Below are positions 34,645 to 47,310 of a stretch of 64,000 bases of DNA, in pieces. The notes under the pieces were generated by a model, which worked only from the letters and a program-made list of their open reading frames with translations, made no database searches and was not told where the DNA came from. Position 1 is the first letter of the stretch, and each line of letters opens with the position of its first letter. The position numbers were made by a program, and so were the translations under genes. Source of the DNA: Brachycybe producta (lineage: Eukaryota > Arthropoda > Diplopoda > Playtdesmida > Andrognathidae); contig JAUPFP010000084.1 of NCBI GenBank assembly GCA_036925085.1, positions 372,001 through 436,000 of the forward strand, read 5' to 3'.

Positions 34645-36643
34645 AATTGGCTCCGGCGGCCATCTTGGATTTTTTACTTTTTCTTACTGACGGCCATCTT
34701 GGATTTTTAGTTGTTTTTTATTTCTACGCCATTTTTAATTTCAAAATATGTTTCGTATTGTTTCTTCTTTTCTAGTTTAACTTGCAATTAAAATTAATTT
34801 TTTTGCAGATGAAATTTTTTAAACACAAACTTTCAAAAGAATTCAAAAGCTTATTTGAAACTAGAAGAGTAAAAAGGGGATGCAATTATTGTATTTTCAT
34901 GAATCTTTGACAATTTAAAGTTTTATTACAGAAAAATAGAAAGGATGCATTTGTTAATCCTTGTAGTAGTGGCAGTAGTACGACTTTTGTAGTAACTTGG
35001 TTGCTGTTAGCAGGAGTGAATTTCCTCAAACACACTAGCTGCTGTTAGTCGTAAATGCAATCAGATAACACGTAGGACAATGTACCGCCATCTTTTTTTT
35101 ACAAGATGGCTGCTGCTCCTATTCGTCATTTTAGCTGTAAAGAAAGTTTTACTGCAATCGTACTGGAAGTTATTTGCTAACTAGCTACATCAAGGAATTA
35201 TACCCAATTTCTAGGTAGTCGACATGGATTACCAAGGGGTAAAGTGATTTCCTTGTGGTCAAAACCAACTGCTCGAGTATACTATGTCAGCTTTCGAGAA
35301 GTGGTCCTAGTGTAGCTGAATAAACTACAAAAAGTGGTCGTATAATGTGGAATCGAGTGGGTAGGTTTGGGCCACACGCTGAACACATCTTTGAAGTCCA
35401 TGTCGACCACTAAAAGTCGCTTGTCTGTGAATAATATTTATTTTTATTTTCATCTTTTTTTTTTAAAAAATGTCATAAAAAGTTTATTTTGAAAGATATC
35501 ATCCATCGTGAAAATAATTTTATGCGATTCTTTTACTTTTTTAGTTTCAAATAAACTTTTGAATTTCTTTTTTTTAAAGTTTCTTCTTAAAATAAAAGCT
35601 CACAAGGAAATATTCTAACTAATTTGAGCGGGGTTTTATTTTCTATACGAAACCAGTAAAAACATTTCACTCATGAATTCCATTTCTCACTCCTTTTTCA
35701 TAAAAATCTGAAATTATTTTTGCTAATCACTTGTTGTACCCTCTTCTTCTCTCACAACACACAAAACTCAAATATCATTAATTAGTGACACGACAAAAAT
35801 ATTAATTAAAATTTTGTCACATTAAATAACCAAAAAAAAAATGGGGACCAGTGTTTAGTCTTAAAAACCTGAAATATTGAAGAATCAATTTTTTTTATTT
35901 TCTGCTAATTAAATTTCTTATAAATTTGGGTTTTTTTATAATTAAATTTAATTAACTGAAATTAATCGTTTTTCTATGTTTGAAATTTTACAACAAAAAA
36001 AACCAAACTTTTACTATTAAATAAAAAAAACCGCAACAAACCCAATTTTTGTAATTCGTATTTGTATTTTATATTCCAATTTATAATTATATAATCTTAT
36101 AAGTGTAATAATAACTTTTTATGCAATTTTATGCGCTTATTTTTTTTTTGTAATGTTAAAAAATAAAAAATGTCCCCCTCCCTCCCCCTTCCAAAAACCC
36201 ATTTTTTTTTACATTTTTCGTAATATTTTATATAATGTAATTTGTATTTTTTTTCCAATTTCAACTGCAAATTATTTCTTTTATTTTTCTTCTAAAAAAA
36301 CAAAACAGAAGATAAAAATGTCTTATTTGTAATGTGGATTTGTAAATTGATTGTATTTTTGTTTTTGCTTTCTTATTTACTCACCATAATAATAAATTAG
36401 TAAAAAAACAGCTTGAAAAACCCCTTCTAATTTCCCTCAAAATTGAATGTGCTTATCTTATTGATTGATCTTATTGATTGAAAACACTTAAAACAATGTT
36501 TTGTGATGTTTTTTGATTTTGATGTCCAAGTTAGAATTTTTATGAATAATTAAAAACCTTAATAAAATAACTATGGTCATTTTTACTGCTTTTCAAAATA
36601 TCTGAATTGATGACATTAGATTTATGTATTTTTTTGGTATATA

Positions 36644-36966
36644 GACATTTGCCCTAAAGCCACTTTTTTGTTCTCTTTTCATACGGTTTAGTGTCTTTTG
36701 GTGGAGTATGTTAAATCGGTTCTGTCCACGGCAAAATGATGCAAGTTTACACTAATAATTAAGGCAAATGGTTTTAGAGAAAATGTAACTTTAGGGCAAA
36801 TGGTTTTAGGGAAAATGTTCCTTTAGGGCAAATGGTTTTAGGGAAAATGTTCCTTTAGGGAAAATGGTTTTAGGGAAAATGTTCCTTTAGGGCAAATGGT
36901 TTTAGGGAAAATGTTCCTTTAGGGCAAATGTTCCTTTAGGGCAAATGTTCCTTTAGGGCAAATGTC
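36644..36966. mobile_element. Foldback element with internal TTTAGGGCAAATG tandem repeats
   Basis: Perfect 16-bp inverted ends, GACATTTGCCCTAAAG and CTTTAGGGCAAATGTC. From about 36767 the right half is a run of ~32-bp units (TTTAGGGCAAATGG, TTTTAGGGAAAATGTTCC), ending in shorter ~18-bp units. The tandem units are expansions of the terminal repeat sequence. Confidence 0.8.
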
Positions 36967-37244
36967 CCACACCCATTTTTTTTTAAGAATTACAACCCCA
37001 TACACTTAACAATAAAAGGAAATTCTCAGGGATCTTCTAGTTTTTAACCACAAATACATAAGAACGAAATACGAAAAGAAATGAATACAATTTCAAAAGA
37101 AACTAGAAAATATATAATAAAACATAACTAAGGAAATTTCCGTGTACCTTCTAGTTTTTAAATAGAAAACGCAAATAACGTATTAAGAAAGAAACCAATC
37201 GGAAAATGACTCCTGTGTTATATTTCATGAACCCCTCTAAAAGA

Positions 37245-37555
37245 GGAATTAAAAACTTTTAGAAACTAGAAGGGTAGGTGAATCCACAAATAGTATTTTC
37301 ATGTAAGCATCATCTTTCAAAATAAACTTTTTATATAAAGAAAAATTAAAAAATAACGTCTATGTATAAAGTTGAGTCATTTTCAAACTCAACACAAAAA
37401 GTTTATTTTGAAAGATATCCAACGTGAAAATATCCATTAAGTGATTGCGCTACCCTTCTAGTTTCTAAAACACATTCAAGTTTCTCTTTCATTTTGCACC
37501 TGAAATAGACAGAATAAGGCATATTTACACTTTAAAACCACCTTGAAGTTCTGCT
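37245..37555. repeat. Family-A palindromic element, well preserved
   Basis: TTTTAGAAACTAGAAGGGTA near 37258, CTTTCAAAATAAACTTTTTA inside, then AAAGTTTATTTTGAAAGATA. Right-end sequences are CTACCCTTCTAGTTTCTAAA and TTACACTTTAAAACCACCTT. Confidence 0.85.
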
Positions 37556-38204
37556 TAACAGATTGCACCACCATCGCCACCAGTGTCGCACAAGTCTAAT
37601 TGTTATTAGTGGAGTTTGAAATATGACGGCGCTCTTTCTAAATGAATGTTTAGTTCTAGACCTTCAAAAAAAAGTATCTAACTTTCGTTTAAAAGCCCAA
37701 AGTAAGCAATTGAAGGAAAACAATAAAAGTCGAAACCTGGTTATTCTGCATTCCAGAATTCAGACGTAAAAATTAAGAAGAAATTCAAACTGTTTTTTTT
37801 TTTTCTAAACTAGAAGAGTTCTCTATTTTCAATTTTCACTTCAACTTAGGGTTTAATAAAATTCCGACTGCTAAACAGTCAGAAAACTCTAAAATTTGGT
37901 TAATTTTAATAAGTTGCCCACAAAAGGTTTATTTTTTTAAGGAAATTTCACCTTAAATGAATATAAGTTACTACTTTAGTTTTACCCTTACCCTTCCAGT
38001 TTTTACCCCTCCAGTTCTTAAGATGGTTTATGAACGGCTGATTTAATTATTCTGTCTTTCAGAAGAGCAAAAATTAAAAGAAACTAGAAAGTGTTTTAGA
38101 AACTAGAAAAGTAACTCAATCACTCAAGGGGGTAATTTTTCCTGTTGATATCTTTTTAAATTAAATTTTCTAATTAAAATGATTAAAGTTTGGTCATTTT
38201 CAAA

Positions 38205-38334
38205 CTCTCAAAAAAGTTTATTTTGAAAGATATTCAAATGAAAAAAAAACACCCTTAAGTAATCACTTAAGGGTGTTTTTTTTTTCTTCATTTGCATATC
38301 TTTCAAAATAAACTTTTTTGAGAGTTACTTGAGT
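38205..38334. repeat. Near-perfect 130-base hairpin made of two inverted family-A arms
   Basis: CTCTCAAAAAAGTTTATTTT...CACCCTTAAGTAA meets TCACTTAAGGGTG...AAAATAAACTTTTTTGAGAG. The arms match almost base for base with a tiny loop. It sits inside a larger family-A copy (38025-38440), so it may be a recent arm duplication or gene-conversion product. Confidence 0.85.
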
Positions 38335-39096
38335 TCTGAGAGTTTTTTACCCTTCTAGTTTTTAAAACAATTTCATGTTTATTTTTTAATTTCCACCTGT
38401 CATCAAGAGTTCGAGGTGCGTTTACACTTTGAAACTATCTTAAACAGTTTCCACACTGTAAATCACTATAAAAGTTAAATAATTATGAATATTACAGAAG
38501 AAAAATGAAACTCAATTAATTCCATACACGAATTACTAAAAAAAAACCAGGGGCCAAAAGGTCCCCAATAAATATATCTTAAATTCACTGATATTGCCCA
38601 CGCAAAAATGAAATCATTTCAAGACACACAGACACTGTCTAAATTAAATACAAGAATTTCAAAATGTTCCAATTTTCTTTTTATGAGTTAACCTGAAATT
38701 AATTGTCCTTCACCTTTGCTTTTTTTGTGTAATTTTTAAAATTGTAATAAAAATAAATCACAGGTGATGTCTTTATTATTATTATTATTATAAAAAAAAA
38801 GGTCCACCTGGGTCCATTTTAGAAATACAAGGTCTCAGTTCTGACCCTGATTTCAGTGAGAAACACACAAGAGGAGAAAAAAAGAGGCTCTTTAAGTGAC
38901 TTAACTTTTAAGGTTTTGTCCTTGTTCAGATATCCTAACTTTGTTTTCCACCCCTTAAAGGAGGAGGAGGAGAAGGAAAACCCCCTGAAATTTTTAAGGA
39001 AAAAAAAAATGTAGGTCATAATGGAGAGATGTCATTTTTATATGGAAAGCATATTTCTCTCTCTCTTTTTTTGTCACTTGTTTCGTGTAAGAGGCT

Positions 39097-39620
39097 GGAT
39101 CACACGTGCAGAAATGAAAAATCAAAATAAAAGTTTCAGCTAAATGTCTGTTTTCCTTTGCAATCCAATAATGGACTTTTATGTCCCTCTGCCATAGGCC
39201 TATTTGACTGCTAGTAGAGTACTAATTGTAATTGTAAAACAGCTAAGGGCTTGGACCACAATCACATATTCAGAAAATAGAAATAAATTTAATAAAATCA
39301 AAATATAGTTTCAGCGAAATTTCTGTCCAGAAGAATAAAAAAGCTAAGGCCTAAATCACACATGCAGAAAAACAAACAGAAAAAAAAAATTTAAAACACA
39401 TTTTCTAAAGTTTTAGCGAAATCTCTGCTTTCCTTGGAAGACACAGGAAAAATCGAAGGCCTGGATCACACATGCAGACAAACAATCCAAAAAAAGTTTA
39501 AAAAAACCAGAATAAAATTCTAGTTAAATTTCTGCTTTCCTTCGAATCCAAATAGTAAACAGAAAAATTACATAAATTCCTTTTTCAGTGGATTCTTTTT
39601 CTCTCTGTGTGATCCAGCCG
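39097..39620. repeat. Cluster of family-E ends (GGCCTGGATCACACATGCAG)
   Basis: At least four left ends of the form RGGCYTGGATCACACATGCAG (about 39100, 39245, 39353, 39451), each followed by AAACAGAAA and AAAGTTTCAGC, and one closing GTGTGATCCAGCC at about 39607. It looks like nested or serial copies. A related stretch is at 58855-59050. Confidence 0.7.
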
Positions 39621-39962
39621 TAACTTGAAATTGAATCCGGTTATAAAAAAAGTTTTTATTAAAACTTTTCAAGCTTTCTGATTGGGTTATTTATGTAAGT
39701 TTTTCTTTATTTCTTTCTTTCTTTTCTTCAAGTTTTATAAAAAAAAATATGTGAAATCTCCCCCCTTAGAGGTGACTTTTGTCACCAACTCCCCCCCCCC
39801 ATTAGAAAACTTCACATTAAGCAACCAAAATATGCAAATGAAGGAGAACAATAGAAATAAGAACTTTATGGTTATTCTAGTTTTTACAAGCAACATTTTT
39901 GAAGAAAATGAAATTGATTTAGAATCTAGGAAATTACATAAATCACTTGAGATCGTTTTTAT

Positions 39963-40365
39963 TAGGGATTCGAATCCTCGAATCCCGCCAATCTTGAAAA
40001 ATATTCGAGACTCGAAAACTCGAATCTTCGCGCTTTTTTCGTCTTTTGAATCCTTCGAATCCTAACCTTAAAAAACCGTTAAAAACTTTGGTAAAATTAG
40101 TTTTAAATCCATTGACGTCCAATAGAAGTGTTCACTAACAAAAAAAAACCGGCGATTGTTGCAATTTCGGTGGTATCCGGATCACCAATGTGATCACCTT
40201 ATGGCGACCATGAATGACACACTGTTTTATTATTATTAATAATTTAATATTTAATATAATTTCATTTGTATCTTCTTAATGAATAATATTCAGGATTCTT
40301 ATATGAAGGATTCGAGATTCGTGAGATTCGAGAACCTATTCGGATTCGGATTCGTCCCACCTCTA
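39963..40365. mobile_element. hAT-type non-autonomous element
   Basis: The right end GGATTCGTCCCACCTCTA is the complement of a TAGAGGTGGGACG hAT-type tip; the left end TAGGGATTCGAATCC is diverged. Flanks GTTTTTAT (39955-39962) and GCTTTTAT (40366-40373) agree at 7 of 8 bases, as expected for an 8-bp duplication. It is inserted in a family-A element, next to the GAACAGCTGATTTTCGAACT end. Confidence 0.75.
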
Positions 40366-40377
40366 GCTTTTATGAAC

Positions 40378-40725
40378 AGCTGATTTTCGAACTTTCTCAT
40401 TATTCTCAGAAGAGCAAATTTAAAAGAAACTCGAACGTGTTTTAGAAACTAGAAGGGTAGCCTTAATCACTTAACGGTATTTTCATGATGATATCTTTCA
40501 AAATAAACTTTTTATAGATAATAATTTTTAAAAAAATATCGTCTGTTTCAAACCGACATAAAAAGCTTATTTTGAAAGATATCAAACGCATGAAAATACC
40601 CTTAAATGATAAAGCTACCCTTCTAGTTTCTAAAACACTTTCAAGTTTCTCTTAATTTTGCTCCTTGAAAGGTAGAATTAACCAGAATTCGAGGGGCGTT
40701 TTTACACTTTGAAAACTTCTTTAAG
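40378..40725. repeat. Family-A palindromic element, near full length
   Basis: Left TTCTCAGAAGAGCAAATTTA, GTTTTAGAAACTAGAAGGGT and CTTTCAAAATAAACTTTTTA; right AAGCTTATTTTGAAAGATAT, CTACCCTTCTAGTTTCTAAA and GAGGGGCGTTTTTACACTTT. Confidence 0.85.
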
Positions 40726-41244
40726 TGATCCCTTCTAACTCTTCTAGTTTCTAAAAAAAAAAAAAAGTTGTTTTCAAAATACAACCAACAGTTTCAATGC
40801 AAAAAAAAAAACCCACAAACTATTATAGTTAAGTGATAAGTTAAGTTTGGTTTTTACTTGAAATTTGACAAGTTTAATGTCCAGTTTTACCTTGTGTTAA
40901 CTCCCCCTTAAAAAAACAAGAAGACACTTAAGTGAAAACGGATGGACTAAGTGTAAAAAGAGAATGAAATGTGTAGGATGAGATGGATAACTAACTATCT
41001 TAACAAGAAAATGTTACAAGGTTAAGATGAGGGACTCCATATAACACCCCCACCCCCCTTATTAGCCTCCCCCTATAGCAAAGGCTCGCCCCCCACGCCA
41101 TTTTTTTTAAAAAAAAGTTTAGAAAATTCTTCAATGTGAACAAGAAAATTAGAAATTCATAAAAACCAGACTTTTATGCAAATTTCTTATTTTTCTGAAT
41201 CTATTTATTCTCTTTTTTTTTTGTAAATTTAACTCCACACCTAA

Positions 41245-41655
41245 ACCTTAAAAGTGTAAACGCGCCGCTCGAAATCTCATTTATTCTGTCTTTCAAATGT
41301 GTAAAAATGAAGCACAAATTTAAATGTATATTTAGAAACTAGAAGGGTAAGAGAGAGCTCAATCACTACTTAATGGTATTTTCTTACTGATATCTTTTAA
41401 AATAAGCTTTTGATGTTAGAACTTTGAAAAAGATGAGCTAACTTCAAAAGCAGATGATATTTTTTTTTCTTTTTTGTTTATAAAAAGTTTATTTTAAAAG
41501 ATTATCAAAAATAAGAAAAATACACCTTAAGTGATTTGAGATACCCTTCTAGTTGATAAAATACTTTCAAGTTTCTCTTAATTTTGCACCTGAAAGACAG
41601 AATAATCAAGAGTTCGAGATGGCTCCCCATTTACACCTTTAAAACCACCTTAAGT
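41245..41655. repeat. Family-A palindromic element, both outer ends present
   Basis: Left CTTAAAAGTGTAAACGCGCC and TTATTCTGTCTTTCAAATG; right CTGAAAGACAGAATAATCAA, GAGTTCGAGATGG and CTTTAAAACCACCTTAA. One of the best copies for defining the ends. Confidence 0.85.
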
Positions 41656-42198
41656 TTTCATGTTTCTAGTCTACATGAAGAAAAATGAATTTATAAAAAT
41701 CTCAACTTTGAAGAAACTTTTAAAAAATATAAAAGTCAAACGTGAAGAATAAAATGAAGAAAAAAAAAAACACCTTCAAGTCAATAAAATCAAAATGAAT
41801 AAATTATGAGAAGAAAACATTTATTTTCTTGACTTACCCTTCTAGTATGCAATAATAATAATAATTAAGGAGCTCCTCTCCCCCTTAAAAGTAGAAATCA
41901 TCGAACCCTTGAGAAAAAAATAAACGAAAATAAGGTCAAGAAAAAAACTAGAAATTCATAAAACAAAAAAAATCATTTCTCTTCTTAATCTACATTATTA
42001 CAATTAACATAAGAATTGATAATCTTAATTAAGATATTTTAATATCAACTTTTTTTTTTCATTTTTAATTATCTAAAATAATGTCAATGGACTTCATTCA
42101 GTTTTTTGGCTTTTCATGTTGTTTATATATAAAAAATGGACAGCAAACAAATCAGTCATTCTGCAAAATCCCTAGTCAAGCTACAAAGTCATCATTAA

Positions 42199-42510
42199 TG
42201 GCTCGGATTTTTATGCAATATTAATAAGCAAAATGATTCTCAATTTGTGGCTCAAGTGCCAATTGTGAAGTAATCCTCAACATTATCCGAAATATTATGC
42301 TTTTTTTCTAATCAAAAAAGGGGTAATTAGAGGCTAGATGTCTAGTTACTATCAGTTGTCAACTACAGATTTATAGCCTCTAACCAATGTTTTATTTGAA
42401 GAAAAAAAATAATTGTTGGTTGATCCAAATGGGAGATTGTTACTTCACAATTGGCTCTTGGGGCCACAGATTGAGAAACATTTGCTTGATATTTTGCATA
42501 GAACCTTAGT
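42199..42510. mobile_element. Large palindrome with a family-C hairpin at its centre, copy 1
   Basis: Outer arms GGCTCGGATTTTTATGCAAT and CTCAATTTGTGGCTCAAGTG face CCACAGATTGAGAAACATTT and GATATTTTGCATA. The central TTAGAGGCTAGA...TAGCCTCTAACC is the family-C unit. Confidence 0.75.
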
Positions 42511-42989
42511 ATAATATGCAATGTTGCACAACATTGCCTAGATTTGATGCAAGTTACAAGTAGTGTCTATAATTACATTAACTAGTCAAATGTGAGCAAC
42601 GTCTTATTTAAAGGTGGTTTTAAAGTGAAAACCGCTCCTCGAACTATTTTATTATTATTCTGTCTTTCAGAAGATAAACTAAAATATGTTCTAGAAACTA
42701 GAAGGGTTAAAGGAGAATTTTCATCCTATGACATCTTTTAAAATACAAAATCACACACACATTCCAAAACTGGAAGTTGTCGTGAAGTTTTGGAAGTTGT
42801 TGTGGAATATTGGGTGTTGTCGTGTGATTGTATATAGGGATTGCACCTCTCGGCCACCGTACAAATGGATTAAAACCCATAAAGGCACACATTGCACACC
42901 CATTATTAAGCAAATGCACGCCTATTACATGTATACTTAAAAAGACACGCGTGCTGAATATATATTTAATGAAAACACGCGCAGAAATG

Positions 42990-43284
42990 CAGACGAAATG
43001 CAATACGAAACGTGCACACGCACGACACACACACACATAGACGTCACAGAAACACACACATACATTCCATATTTCACATACATTATATGCACATCACATG
43101 TGAATACAAACGTCACAGGAACACACGCACAAACATTCCTCACGCACACATATTGCACACGCACACATAGACACACAAGTCCTAAAAATACATGCAAACA
43201 TTCCTTACACACACACACATGTCACAGAAATACACACGCACACACAGAAGGGCCCTCAATGCAAGCAAGCAAGCACGCACACAA

Positions 43285-43320
<36 letters not shown>
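42990..43320. repeat. CA-rich microsatellite region ending in (AG)n
   Basis: Imperfect ACACACGCACAC tract from about 42998 to 43285, then an uninterrupted AG run at about 43286-43318. Confidence 0.85.
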
Positions 43321-43321
<1 letters not shown>

Positions 43322-44640
43322 GTTGAATTCCGAATGTAGGTCAACATCATAAATGGAACAGTTTTTTTTTTCAAGTCGAAACTCACAATACCGTTGTTCA
43401 GCGTTGAATAACGCCCCTTTCCTCCATTTAGAAAACCCTCTCTTCTTGAGTGAAAACCCGTGTATCCATCCGCAACAAATCAATATCAGACCCAACCGCC
43501 CCCTCCGAACACAACTGTACCAAAAATAACATAATATCCACCACCAACCCCCCCCTTTTTTATTCATAAAATAAAATCAAAAACATTCCAAAAAAAAAAA
43601 TAACACAAAAGTAGAAATTCATACAAAAATAAAAACATTTAATAAATTTATCTGAAAAACTAATTGGCTTTTTTTTAATAAATTAAAAAAAAGGAAATAT
43701 AATAATAGAGAGCTTGGGATTCTTTAACGAGAAACATTATTTTGAGTTGAATGGCAGCTGTGTGTGTGTGTGTGATAAGGCCAAAAAGGAGTGGGAGGAA
43801 GTAGGAAGACAGCAGCACCAGCAGCAGCAGCAGTGAGCAACCGGCAAAAAAGCCGCTCGCTTTCCGAGGTCAATGACACTCAGAAGAAACGCGGAAATAC
43901 TCGGTTGTAAAACAGCATCATCATCATCGTATGCATGTCTGTGTGTGTGTTTGTGTTGCTCTTCTTGTTTCACGCGTACAATTTTCATGATGAGTCACGG
44001 ACACAAAAATAGAGGAGGAGGAATATGCGCCAAGTGAGCAGCAGCAGCAGTTATAGGACAGAAAGTGAGGAACGAGCCCTCAAAAATATTGGGGCGGCGA
44101 CATTTCTATAGGGGCTGAGGGGCCCTCCTCCTCCTCAATTAAAGTATCACTAAGGATACCTTGATCATTTTAAGGGGGCCACTTGAGCTTCCGTCACTGT
44201 CTGAAGTGGCCACCAACCAAACCTAAATGTGACCACTGAAAGACCTTATTCATTTTAGGGCCCACTAATCAGCATCTACAGTATCATCTCAAGCAACTAC
44301 TGAGCCACCACCTTAAACATTTTAATTAAAAACTCAGCCACCTCAATCATTTTACGGAGCCACCGAGAGCCAACTATAATCTGAAATGGGGCAATGAGAG
44401 ACTTCAATGACCTGAAATGACACCAGATGAGCCGCCTCAATCAAGTGAAGGGCCACTGAGGACTTTCAATCATCTAAATAAGCCAATTGCAGCACTTCAA
44501 ATGCAACACTTAATCGTCTAAAGGGGACATTGAGGGACTTCAATCATCTTGAGGGGCCTCAACCATCTTAAGGGCCAACTAGAGCCCTCATTTATCATCA
44601 TGAGATCCTTCTTTTCATTAATGACATACATGTCATTACA
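43321..44640. other. GC-richer stretch with a degenerate minisatellite, no gene supported
   Basis: About 43740-44060 is richer in GC, with GCAGCAGCAG and GTGTGTGT runs, but no splice-bounded frame was found. About 44100-44600 is a degenerate ~35-base repeat of the type GGCCACTGAGGGACTTCAAT then CATCTTAAGG. Confidence 0.55.
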
Positions 44641-45127
44641 AATTTAACTTTTTATTCAAAAATAACAACAAAAACACAAGAATCTTTTAAGATTTCTCTT
44701 TACAGATAGAAAAAAAAGGGGCAAAAGTGTCCCGTTTCTCTTCCTGCCATTTTACCCTTCCTAGCCCTTTTTTATTCCCTGTGACTCTCTAAAAATAACT
44801 ACATCATAAGAAACATGTTACCGTTTTAAATAATTAAAACTATTTTAAAATTATAAAGTGATTTTTCTTGGTAATAATACTGTTATGACTGGTCAAAAGT
44901 GTTGTTAATGTTGGTCATCGAGTGACCACTTCTAAAACTTCTTCCTCTTTTTGAGTCTTAATTGATTTCATCCAATCTAAAAAAACACAACCCTGGATAC
45001 AAACACTAAGATTATGAACTCCAATAATCATGAAGGGGTTCAAAATATTTCAATCAATAATGTAAGTAATAATAAAATATATATATGTCTACTTTGTTGT
45101 GTCACACCCTGTAGTTAAAATATCCTC

Positions 45128-45330
45128 CCGGCCCTTCAAAGAGGGGCCCTGGCCTACTTTTGGTTTACATCAGAGGTCCCTGGGGTCCCCTTGTGGTTCT
45201 CATTCGGGGTTTTGGCCTCCTTGTGATTCTCATCAGAGGTCCTGGTTCCTCTTTTGATTCTTGTCAGAAGTTCTGATCTCCTTTATGGTTCACATGTGGG
45301 GTTTCTGGCCCTCTTGTGGTTGCTTTTCCG
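45128..45330. repeat. Degenerate ~32-bp minisatellite
   Basis: Around six units resembling CATCAGAGGTCCTGG then CCTCCTTGTGGTTCT; unit boundaries drift. No coding reading. Confidence 0.6.
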
Positions 45331-45779
45331 TCAAAGTTAATATTAACCTGACTTAAACCCTAAACTACCCAATATAAATAATAATATCATGTAAGAAAAA
45401 TAGAAGTGAGATGATGATGAGTCAGTCAGTAACCCCGGTCTTTTTTTCATCTTATTGTTATTCATTCTAGTTTTTTGTTATAGTGTTGTTTGGTATAGTG
45501 GCCTATTATACTATTACAGTTCTACTCTAATAACTGCATGGTCGACCGGTTTGAAAAACGCCCAAGGGGTGAATAAGAACGCGTGAGGGTAACGGGAAAA
45601 AAGGGGAGAGAGAGAGAGAGAGAGATGGGAGGAGGAGGAGGGGAAAGAATACCAGGGTAGTGGGTCAGAAAAACTGGTATTGCTACTCTCTCATTATGAA
45701 CCACGAAAAAAAAATCCTCATAAGATATAAGGAGGAAAGAATATTAGGAAATATTGGTCAGCAGGACAAATAGAGAGTC

Positions 45780-46290
45780 TCAGGCACAAATTCAAGAAGG
45801 AAACTTGAACTTCAACTTGAACCCTCCTAGCAAGGTTCCAGCTTGAAAAAAATTGAAAAAAAAATCCTGTTTTGTTGAGTACAGTTGAAAATTGGTTGGC
45901 CTATCTTCAAACCCTGCTCTTAGAGGCTTCAAGCTGAAAACCTGTTACTTGAACTTCAACTTGAAACCTCTTGAGTCGAGAGTTCCAACAAAAAGAAACC
46001 CTCTGTTCAAAGAGTTCACAATAAACCTGGATTTTACTGTGTTAGAACCCCTGCTTAAAGGGTTCAAGTTGAAGCACATGTATTAGGGTTCAGATTATAG
46101 AAGAAAATGTGGCACTTGAACTTCAACGTAAACCCTCTGAGCAGGGTTCCTGCTTAGACAAAAATCCTGTTTTGTTGAGTATACACCCTTGAAAAAATGG
46201 TTGTTCTCCTGGTTGAAATCCTGGTCTTAAGAGGATTCAAGTTGAAAGTTCAAATAATTGTTTTGAATTTTAGTTACACATCCTGTATTG
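45780..46290. repeat. Family-D repeat cluster
   Basis: Alternating AACTTCAACTTGAACCCTC and GAGGGTTCAAGTTGAA-type arms with TTCCAACATGAAAAAA and CCTGTTTTGTTGAGTA in between. At least three partial copies lie end to end. Confidence 0.7.
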
Positions 46291-47074
46291 AAATTAACAT
46301 CTAAAATTCAAGATGTCAAAAAAAAAAAATCTTCAATGAAAACAAATTGAAGTTTTAATTTTGACTTCTTGCACTTTTTTTTAGTTGTATTTGTGTTCCT
46401 AAACATAGAAAAATGTTCCCTTTTTTTCTATCTAAACATGTGAGAAATATTTCATTTTGAAAGAGAGCAAAAAATACATACCGGAAGTATAAACTGTGTC
46501 ATGGTTTCTTTTACATATGTTTTTGCTAATGATAATAATAATAAACCATAAATATGATTCATAAGTCTTTTTTTTAAGTCATAACTGACCCTGACCATTG
46601 GATTTGACAAGGGAAGGGGGGGGGGGGGCGGTGGTCAGCTCAAAAGGGTTTTAGAGAGGACAGGATTGTTCGTCACATTATGGATAAATGTTGTGTAATA
46701 TTCACTATTCAGGAATCCTAGCTGAGGATTTATGTTTTCAGGACTTCAAAATTTGTTATATTTTAAAAACAACTGGTTAGACATTGGAAGGTGTATTAGA
46801 AACTAGAACGGGTAACTCAACCACTTAAACAGTATTTTCATGTTGATATCGTTCAAAATAAAACTTTTTATAGCAATTTTAAATTCTTAATTTTTTTTAA
46901 TTTTTTAATTTTCATTTTAAGTTGGGCCAATAATCAAAATAAATCATTTGAAAATGTCCAAAAAATTTGTTATTTTCAAACTTTTATATATAAAAAAGTT
47001 TATTTTTAAAGATATTAGAAAAAGTGAAATTATCCGTAAGAAGTTTTATTTTTTAAAAAAATATTAAAACAAAT

Positions 47075-47310
47075 TGGAAGTGTTTTAGAAACTAGAAGGG
47101 TAGTTAGCCTCAGTCACTTAAGGATATTTTCACATTGATATCTTTTTCAAAATAAGCTTTGTTTTAACTATGTTTTTTTTTTAAATTGTCATCAATAAAA
47201 AGTTTATTTTGAAAAATATCAACATAAAAATATTCCTAAGTGATTAAAGTATACCCTTCTAGTTTCTAAACTACTTTCAAGTTTGTCCTGAATGAAAGAA
47301 TAATCATTGA
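47075..47310. repeat. Family-A palindromic element
   Basis: GTGTTTTAGAAACTAGAAGG near 47080 and TACCCTTCTAGTTTCTAAAC near 47252, with complementary GATATCTTTTTCAAAATAAG and TTTATTTTGAAAAATATC inside. Confidence 0.8.

Larger units (their letters stand above)
34645..39950. other. Region 3' of FAXC, no gene supported
   Basis: Begins with two GGCCATCTTGGATTTTT blocks (34655-34705), probably 3' leader-distal transcript or flank. Next come a CCGCCATC...GATGGCTGCTG hairpin near 35095, AT-rich DNA, the TAGGGCAAATG palindrome (36644-36966), family-A copies (37245-37555, 38025-38440) and family-E repeats (39097-39620). No exon was recognised. Confidence 0.7.

Noticed and set aside
36760-36965. TTTAGGG runs considered as an interstitial telomere repeat
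   Set aside because: The unit is TTTAGGGCAAATGG..., part of a ~32-bp minisatellite; no pure TTAGGG tandem.
39961-39990. GGATTCGAATCC resembling a tRNA B-box
   Set aside because: No A-box or cloverleaf around it; it is the repeated end of the hAT-like element.
43737-43988. Minus-strand frame with Cys run and His/Thr repeats
   Set aside because: Produced by GCAGCAGCAG and GTGTGTGT microsatellites.
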